Below, piece by piece: positions 6,622 to 10,498 of a stretch of 10,498 nt of DNA. The DNA comes from Deltaproteobacteria bacterium RIFCSPLOWO2_12_FULL_60_16 (GTDB taxonomy: Bacteria > Desulfobacterota > Binatia > UBA9968). The notes under the pieces were generated by a model. That model saw only the letters and a program-made list of their open reading frames with translations, ran no database searches and was not told where the DNA came from. Position 1 is the first letter of the stretch; each line of letters opens with the position of its first letter. A program made the position numbers and the translations under genes. The stretch covers positions 1 to 10,498 of the forward strand of contig MGSR01000187.1 in assembly GCA_001798565.1 (NCBI GenBank). Reading direction: 5' to 3'.

Positions 6622-9536
6622 GCGGGCGCTCCGGCAGCCAGCACCGCGGCGCAGCGCGGACAAACCATGGCGGGCTCTTTTACCTGCGGATCATACTTCC
6701 AGCAGCGCTCGCACTTTCGTCCCTCGGCCTTGGAAACCTCCACGTAGCAGTTTAGGACAGGGCTGTCGTAGAGGCACTTTTCAGGATGCCCTTCGGTAGT
6801 CTTGCCGACGAATATGCTGCTTCCGCGCTGCCCAGACTGTTTGGCAACGCGCAGCTCATCCATATAGTCGGGAGGTTGCTCGGCCGCGACGCTCCCCTGT
6901 GAGACAATTAGGATATCCTCCGCCTGCCTCGGCTCGCTCTTGAACAGCTCGAGCAGAGGACCGATCGCTTGGCCGTCTTCCGGATAAAGGACAACCCGGG
7001 CATCTAGGGAATGACCGATGATGCTTCCGTCCCTCGCTTTTTCAAGGGCCTTTAACACTTCGCTCCGTTCCCTGAAGATCTGCTCCCACTTCTCGCTCTT
7101 CGTTTCCACGAGCTTCATGGACTCGTCCGGACAGGGCATTTGAGACATAAAGACGCTGTCCACCGCCCCGCTCCGCTTGGGGATGTGCTCCCAGATCTCT
7201 TCGGCGGTAAAGGAAAGGATCGGAGCCATCAGGTGAACGAGTGTGTCGAGAATCCGGTACAGCGTCGTCTGAGCGGATTTCCTCTCCGGGGAGCTCGCCC
7301 CTTCGCAGTAGAGCCGGTCCTTGACGATGTCGAGATAGAGCGCGCTCAGGTCGACGCTGCAAAAGTTGTTGAGCGCGTGGTAGACCGCGTGCAGCTCGAA
7401 CTTCTCGTAGGCCTCGCGACACCGGCCCAAGAGGAGCTGCGTGCGGTGCAGGATCCAGCGATCCAGCTCAGCGAGGCGTTCCGGCGCGACCATCTCTTTA
7501 TTCGGATCGAAGTCATAGAGGTTGCTGATGAGAAAGCGGGCGGTATTTCTGAGTTTGCGATAGGCCTCGACCAGCCGGCTGAGGATCTCGTCCGAGATTC
7601 TCACATCCTCCCGGTAGTCTTCAGCCGACACCCAGAGTCTCAAGATCTCCGCGCCGAACTTCTTGGCAATTTCCTGCGGGGCAATCACGTTGCCCAGAGA
7701 CTTCGACATCTTGCGCCCCTTGCCGTCGAGCGTGAAGCCATGGGTGAGCACGCTCTGGTACGGGGCGCGGCCGCGGGTGGCCACGGAGGTGAGGAGGGCC
7801 GTGTGGAACCAACCGCGGTGCTGGTCGCTGCCTTCGAGATAAAGATCGGCACGGCCCCCTAGGCGGCCGTCGAGCTCGGCCACCGCCGCATGGCTGACGC
7901 CGGAATCGAACCAGACATCCAGGATATCTTCTTCTCTGGAGAAATCCTTTCCGCCGCAGTCCGGGCAGCGAAGATCCGCCGGGGAGAGCTCCGAGACCGG
8001 CCGGATATACCAGGCGTCCGAGCCCTCTCTTTCGAAAATCGACGCGACATGGTCGCAGAGCTCCCGGCTGAGCCGCGGCTGCCGACAGCGATTGCAATAG
8101 AATACCGGGATGGGAACGCCCCAGGAGCGCTGGCGGGAGATACACCAGTCGGGACGGCTTTCCAGCATGCCGCGGATGCGCTCGCGGCCCCACGGCGGGA
8201 TCCAGGCGACCTGATCAATGGCCTCCAAAGCCAGCCGCCTGAGATCGTTCTTCTCCATCGAAATGAACCACTGCTCCGTCGCCCTGAAGATCACAGGTTT
8301 CTTGCAGCGCCAGCAGTGGGGATAGCTATGCGTCAGTTTTTCCTCTTTGAGCAGGGCTTGGTTGTCTATCAGTTTCTGAATGATTCTGCGGTCAGCCTTG
8401 AAGACCGACTCTCCCGCGAGGTCGCCGGCCTCGGCTGTGAACTTTCCTTCGGAATCCACCGGCGCTAAGACCTCCAGCCCGTAGCGCTGGCCTACCTCGT
8501 AGTCCTCCTGGCCATGACCGGGGGCGATGTGCACGCAGCCGGTGCCCTGATCCTGGGTGACAAAATCCCCGAGGATGACTTTGACGTCACGATCGATCCA
8601 CGGATGGCGGCACACGATGCCTTCAAGCTCGGAGCCGCTCCACGCGCCGGTAGTCACCGCAAAATCTTTCGGCCCGAAACCGAGGGCCTGCATCACCGCT
8701 CCAACCAGCTCCTGATTGACAATGAGCTCGCCCGCGGGGGTTTTCACATGACGGTAGACGAAGCGGGGATGGAGCGCGATCGCCTGGTTGGCCGGGAGCG
8801 TCCAAGGAGTGGTAGTCCAAATAACAAAAGATGAATTATGAAGGATGAGGGACGAAGCTTTATCCTTTATCCTTCCACCTTCATCCTTTACGGGGAATTT
8901 CACGTAAATGGAGGGCGAGGTGTGCTCTTCGTACTCTACCTCCGCCTCCGCCAGCGCCGTGACACAGGAGGCGCACCAGTAGACCGGCTTTTTTCGGCGG
9001 TAGAGGGAGCCGGCGGCGATGAATTTTCCCAGCTCGCGGATCTCCGCCGCCTCGTAGCTGTAATCGATGGTCCGGTAGGGCTCTGCCCAGTCTCCCAAGA
9101 CCCCGAGCCTCTTGAACTCCTCGCGCTGGATGGAGACGTATTTCTCGGCGTATTCCTTGCACAGACGGCGCGCCTCGGGTTTGCTCAGAGCATTTTTTTT
9201 CGCCCGGCCGATGTTTTTCTCCACCTGGAGCTCGATCGGCAGACCGTGACAGTCCCAGCCGGGGACATAGGGGGCATAAAAGCCCATCATGCTTTTGGAT
9301 TTGACGATGATATCTTTGAGAATCTTATTCAGCGCATGACCGATGTGGATGTTGCCGTTGGCGTAAGGCGGGCCGTCATGAAGGATATATTTGGGCTTGC
9401 CCTTGTTTGCCTCGAGAACCTTAAAGTAAGTTTTCTCACGCTGCCACTTTTCCACCTGCAACGGCTCGTTTTGCGGCAGATTGCCGCGCATGGGAAACCG
9501 CGTCTGCGGCAGGTTGAGTGTCTCTTTATAATCCAT
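6618..9536 (-). CDS. ileS: Isoleucyl-tRNA synthetase
   Basis: A 972-residue class I synthetase that charges tRNA-Ile in the cytoplasm. Seen in order: N-terminus [21 protein letters not shown] as in bacterial IleRS, HIGH at 64-67 ([12 protein letters not shown]), the CP1 editing domain from about 200 to 390 with [10 protein letters not shown] and [17 protein letters not shown] at 609-613, the anticodon-binding region, and a C-terminal zinc finger with Cys942, 945, 959 and 962. I chose the ATG at 9536, which matches the family N-terminus; a TTG two codons earlier (9542) is also possible. There is no Shine-Dalgarno: the 16 bases before the last eight are all pyrimidine, which suggests S1-assisted initiation. 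Residues ~218-237, at the entry of the editing domain, are encoded by an array of 7-base repeats. The zincin-like gene lies upstream and lspA overlaps the stop. Confidence 0.98.
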   Translation of the reverse strand: MDYKETLNLPQTRFPMRGNLPQNEPLQVEKWQREKTYFKVLEANKGKPKYILHDGPPYANGNIHIGHALNKILKDIIVKSKSMMGFYAPYVPGWDCHGLPIELQVEKNIGRAKKNALSKPEARRLCKEYAEKYVSIQREEFKRLGVLGDWAEPYRTIDYSYEAAEIRELGKFIAAGSLYRRKKPVYWCASCVTALAEAEVEYEEHTSPSIYVKFPVKDEGGRIKDKASSLILHNSSFVIWTTTPWTLPANQAIALHPRFVYRHVKTPAGELIVNQELVGAVMQALGFGPKDFAVTTGAWSGSELEGIVCRHPWIDRDVKVILGDFVTQDQGTGCVHIAPGHGQEDYEVGQRYGLEVLAPVDSEGKFTAEAGDLAGESVFKADRRIIQKLIDNQALLKEEKLTHSYPHCWRCKKPVIFRATEQWFISMEKNDLRRLALEAIDQVAWIPPWGRERIRGMLESRPDWCISRQRSWGVPIPVFYCNRCRQPRLSRELCDHVASIFEREGSDAWYIRPVSELSPADLRCPDCGGKDFSREEDILDVWFDSGVSHAAVAELDGRLGGRADLYLEGSDQHRGWFHTALLTSVATRGRAPYQSVLTHGFTLDGKGRKMSKSLGNVIAPQEIAKKFGAEILRLWVSAEDYREDVRISDEILSRLVEAYRKLRNTARFLISNLYDFDPNKEMVAPERLAELDRWILHRTQLLLGRCREAYEKFELHAVYHALNNFCSVDLSALYLDIVKDRLYCEGASSPERKSAQTTLYRILDTLVHLMAPILSFTAEEIWEHIPKRSGAVDSVFMSQMPCPDESMKLVETKSEKWEQIFRERSEVLKALEKARDGSIIGHSLDARVVLYPEDGQAIGPLLELFKSEPRQAEDILIVSQGSVAAEQPPDYMDELRVAKQSGQRGSSIFVGKTTEGHPEKCLYDSPVLNCYVEVSKAEGRKCERCWKYDPQVKEPAMVCPRCAAVLAAGAPA
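6629..6632 (-). promoter_or_regulatory. Ribosome binding site deciding the lspA start
   Basis: GGAG on the - strand in the last ileS codons, 7 bases before the TTG at 6621. It favours the TTG start, with TTGA stop-start coupling, over the upstream ATG at 6663. Confidence 0.55.
8833..8893. repeat. Inverted array of degenerate 7-base repeats inside ileS
   Basis: On the + strand, 8859-8893 reads as five successive heptamers: TTTATCC, TTTATCC, TTCCACC, TTCATCC, TTTACGG. To its left, 8833-8857 reads as the opposite orientation: GAATTAT, GAAGGAT, GAGGGAC, GAAG. The two blocks form an imperfect hairpin, 8840-8857 against 8858-8875, with 14 of 18 positions matching and an AAGCTT at its centre. It is read in frame by ileS and gives the peptide segment [20 protein letters not shown]. 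Short heptamer repeats and palindromic elements that enter coding genes are known in several bacterial groups. Membership in a dispersed family here is inferred from the pattern and cannot be checked within one window, where I saw no second copy. Confidence 0.6.
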
Positions 9537-9589
9537 GGTCAAGAAAAAAGAAGAGAGGTAAGCAGAAGCGCTCTCTCCGGGGCAGGGAT

Positions 9590-9967
9590 CTATTGGTGGT
9601 TATTCAGCCCCCTGACCATCCGAAAGGCGAAGTTATCCGCCTTGCTCTCCGCGTCCGCCCAAAAGATATAATGGCCCAACTCGTGGTAGACCGTATTGAT
9701 CCACCTTCTCTCCGAGTTATATTTTCTCCCGCGCTTCCAGTTCTCCGGATGGACCAGGTAGATCTGGCCGTTCTCATAGGTCTTCCCCGCTGTCTTGCCC
9801 CAGTCGATATATTCAAACCACTCCACTTTGGGCATCTTGAGATGGTAAAAACGGCACAGCGAGGAGATCGCCTTCTTGAAATCCGAGGGTTTGTAGGAGC
9901 GAAAAAAAGCGGTCAGGCAGCGGTCCGCTTGGCGACGCTCCTTCAAGGGGGGCAACATCATCCGCAT
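9590..9967 (-). CDS. Small HExxH zincin-like protein, uncharacterised
   Basis: A 125-residue soluble protein with the zinc-binding motif HELGH at 95-99 and, 8 residues later, Glu107 in AESKADNFA. That is the layout of minimal zincins such as the ImmA/IrrE group (HExxH followed by an acidic residue in a helix of EEEAxxFA type). N-terminal part is basic and helical ([29 protein letters not shown]). The middle region (46-82) has [25 protein letters not shown], probably strands of the catalytic domain. No signal peptide or membrane segment is seen. I do not recognise a named gene; protease activity is inferred from the motif only. The ATG at 9967 has GAGG 9 bases upstream. It is the first gene of the ileS-lspA operon, with 53 bases before the ileS ATG. 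Confidence 0.8.
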   Translation of the reverse strand: MRMMLPPLKERRQADRCLTAFFRSYKPSDFKKAISSLCRFYHLKMPKVEWFEYIDWGKTAGKTYENGQIYLVHPENWKRGRKYNSERRWINTVYHELGHYIFWADAESKADNFAFRMVRGLNNHQ

Positions 9968-9976
9968 CGTATCGAT

Positions 9977-9980
9977 CCTC
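9977..9980 (-). promoter_or_regulatory. Ribosome binding site of the zincin-like gene
   Basis: GAGG on the - strand, 9 bases upstream of the ATG at 9967; it supports that start over the two Met codons just downstream (residues 3 and 4). Confidence 0.5.
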
Positions 9981-10002
9981 GTGCACCGTAAACGTTTTCT
10001 TT

Positions 10003-10030
10003 ATCATAAAAAATTTACAAATAAAAACAA
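10003..10030 (-). promoter_or_regulatory. Candidate promoter of the zincin-ileS-lspA operon
   Basis: On the - strand: TTGTTT (10025-10030), a 16-base AT-rich spacer, then TATGAT (10003-10008; 5 of 6 matches). The predicted start near 9996 gives a ~30-base leader that includes the GAGG ribosome binding site. The patch 9990-10030 is strikingly AT-rich against its surroundings, as expected of a strong housekeeping promoter. Confidence 0.6.
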
Positions 10031-10059
10031 CGCGGCCCACGCAAGGGCGCGGGGGCTGT

Positions 10060-10233
10060 ATGGATAACCCGCTGTTTTTCCTAAGCTTTCCAAATATATA
10101 TCAACCCTGGCAACGCTCCCGCCAGATACGCTCGCACAAGGGCTGGGCCGGGCAACCTGGCAGATTTGACATTGTGGCGAACTATCCGCTAGTGTCGAAA
10201 TTTGTCAACGGGGTGGAGGCGCTGATCGACTGA
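10060..10233 (+). CDS. Possible 57-residue ORF overlapping the acyltransferase start
   Basis: An ATG at 10060 preceded by GGGGG (4-base gap) opens a 57-codon frame whose TGA overlaps the next ATG as TGATG, an arrangement typical of translational coupling. The product begins MDNPLFFLSF and ends FVNGVEALID. I do not recognise it. Roughly two thirds of third codon positions are G or C, similar to the neighbours. Against it: the size, no recognisable domain, and a perfect TTGACA at 10166-10171 (with a weak TAGTGT 18 bases on) that would start transcription of the acyltransferase gene inside this frame. It may be leader DNA only. Confidence 0.25.
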   Translation: MDNPLFFLSFPNIYQPWQRSRQIRSHKGWAGQPGRFDIVANYPLVSKFVNGVEALID

Positions 10234-10498
10234 TGAAAGAGAGGCTTTCGGCAAATATCGCCTGTGTCGGCATGTGGCTTGCCTTTGAGCTGGGAAGGCT
10301 CGCAGTCAGGATCTTGCCGCGCCGCTTGCTGTTTTTCCTGGCCGAGGCGACGGCCGATACCGGCTTCCACCTCTTCCGCACGTTCCGCAGGCGCTCCATC
10401 GCCAACTTGAGCCTGGCCCTGGGGGAGCGACTTGAGGCTCAAGAGGCCGGGGAGGTTGTGCGGCGCTCGCTGAGGAATTTTTTTCGTGACTTTGCCGA
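10233..10498 (+). CDS. LpxL/HtrB-family lipid A acyltransferase, 5' part (cut by window edge)
   Basis: The first 88 residues of a lysophospholipid acyltransferase of the LpxL/HtrB family, which adds secondary acyl chains to lipid A at the cytoplasmic face of the inner membrane. Seen: an N-terminal hydrophobic segment (about 8-40) ending in ILPRRLLFFLAEATAD, then FRRRSIANLSLALGE (59-73), equivalent to the family's conserved R-x-N-L-x-x-A-F-G region, and EVVRRSLRNFFRDFA at 79-88, matching its next helix. The catalytic HxxxxD/E motif lies beyond the window edge, so which acyl transfer is carried out is unknown and I give no gene symbol. GGAGG lies 13 bases before the ATG, slightly far. It is divergent from the ileS operon; the 265-base gap holds both promoter regions and the possible 57-residue ORF. 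Confidence 0.85.
   Translation, partial: MKERLSANIACVGMWLAFELGRLAVRILPRRLLFFLAEATADTGFHLFRTFRRRSIANLSLALGERLEAQEAGEVVRRSLRNFFRDFA

Noticed and set aside
7140..7862. 240-codon + strand frame, and other long + strand frames opposite ileS
   Set aside because: All are fully antisense to the certain ileS gene and show no domain or start signal.
9543..9589. T-box or other riboswitch leader in front of ileS
   Set aside because: The gap is only about 50 bases and lacks T-box sequence; the gene also follows another ORF rather than a long leader.
1..10498. CRISPR arrays, IS elements, tRNA genes, phage genes or a defence island
   Set aside because: No spaced direct repeats, transposase or integrase frames, terminal inverted repeats, or tRNA-like folds were recognised on either strand by eye.

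Overview
The window looks like chromosomal DNA from a Gram-negative bacterium of moderately high GC content. An LpxL/HtrB-type lipid A acyltransferase, a lipoprotein signal peptidase and a PilX-like minor pilin all point to an outer membrane. The mixture of an NnrS-type membrane protein, an oxalate/formate-antiporter-like MFS carrier and a PilX of this style resembles uncultured Deltaproteobacteria-like lineages (Desulfobacterota, Binatota, Methylomirabilota). That placement is a judgement from general resemblance and has not been tested. No phage, IS element, CRISPR array, rRNA or tRNA was seen.

Left part (1-2050): the tail of a VapC-like PIN-domain toxin gene runs in from the left edge on the + strand. 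Facing it on the - strand are a single-domain CheY-type response regulator and, upstream of that, a lone PilX-type minor pilin with an EF-hand-like loop. Middle (2203-4277, - strand): an NnrS family heme/copper membrane protein gene is followed 91 bases after its last codon by a classical short-chain dehydrogenase gene that has a strong ribosome binding site. Divergent from nnrS (4399-6083, + strand): a small YkvA/DUF1232 membrane protein and an MFS transporter, 44 bases apart.

Right part (6103-10030, - strand): a compact operon reading small HExxH zincin-like protein, ileS, lspA. A good sigma70-like promoter sits in front of it in an AT-rich patch. lspA probably starts at a TTG that overlaps the ileS TGA stop. 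Divergent from this operon, an LpxL/HtrB-family acyltransferase gene runs off the right edge, possibly preceded by a 57-codon ORF that overlaps its start.

The window is mostly ordinary housekeeping and accessory genes, and I do not see a convincing undescribed multi-gene system. The best points for a second look are: an inverted array of degenerate 7-base repeats lying in frame inside the ileS editing-domain coding region; the uncharacterised zincin-like protein leading the ileS-lspA operon; three genes whose -10-like hexamers lie only 9-11 bases before the start codon, suggesting leaderless mRNAs; and the isolated pilX.
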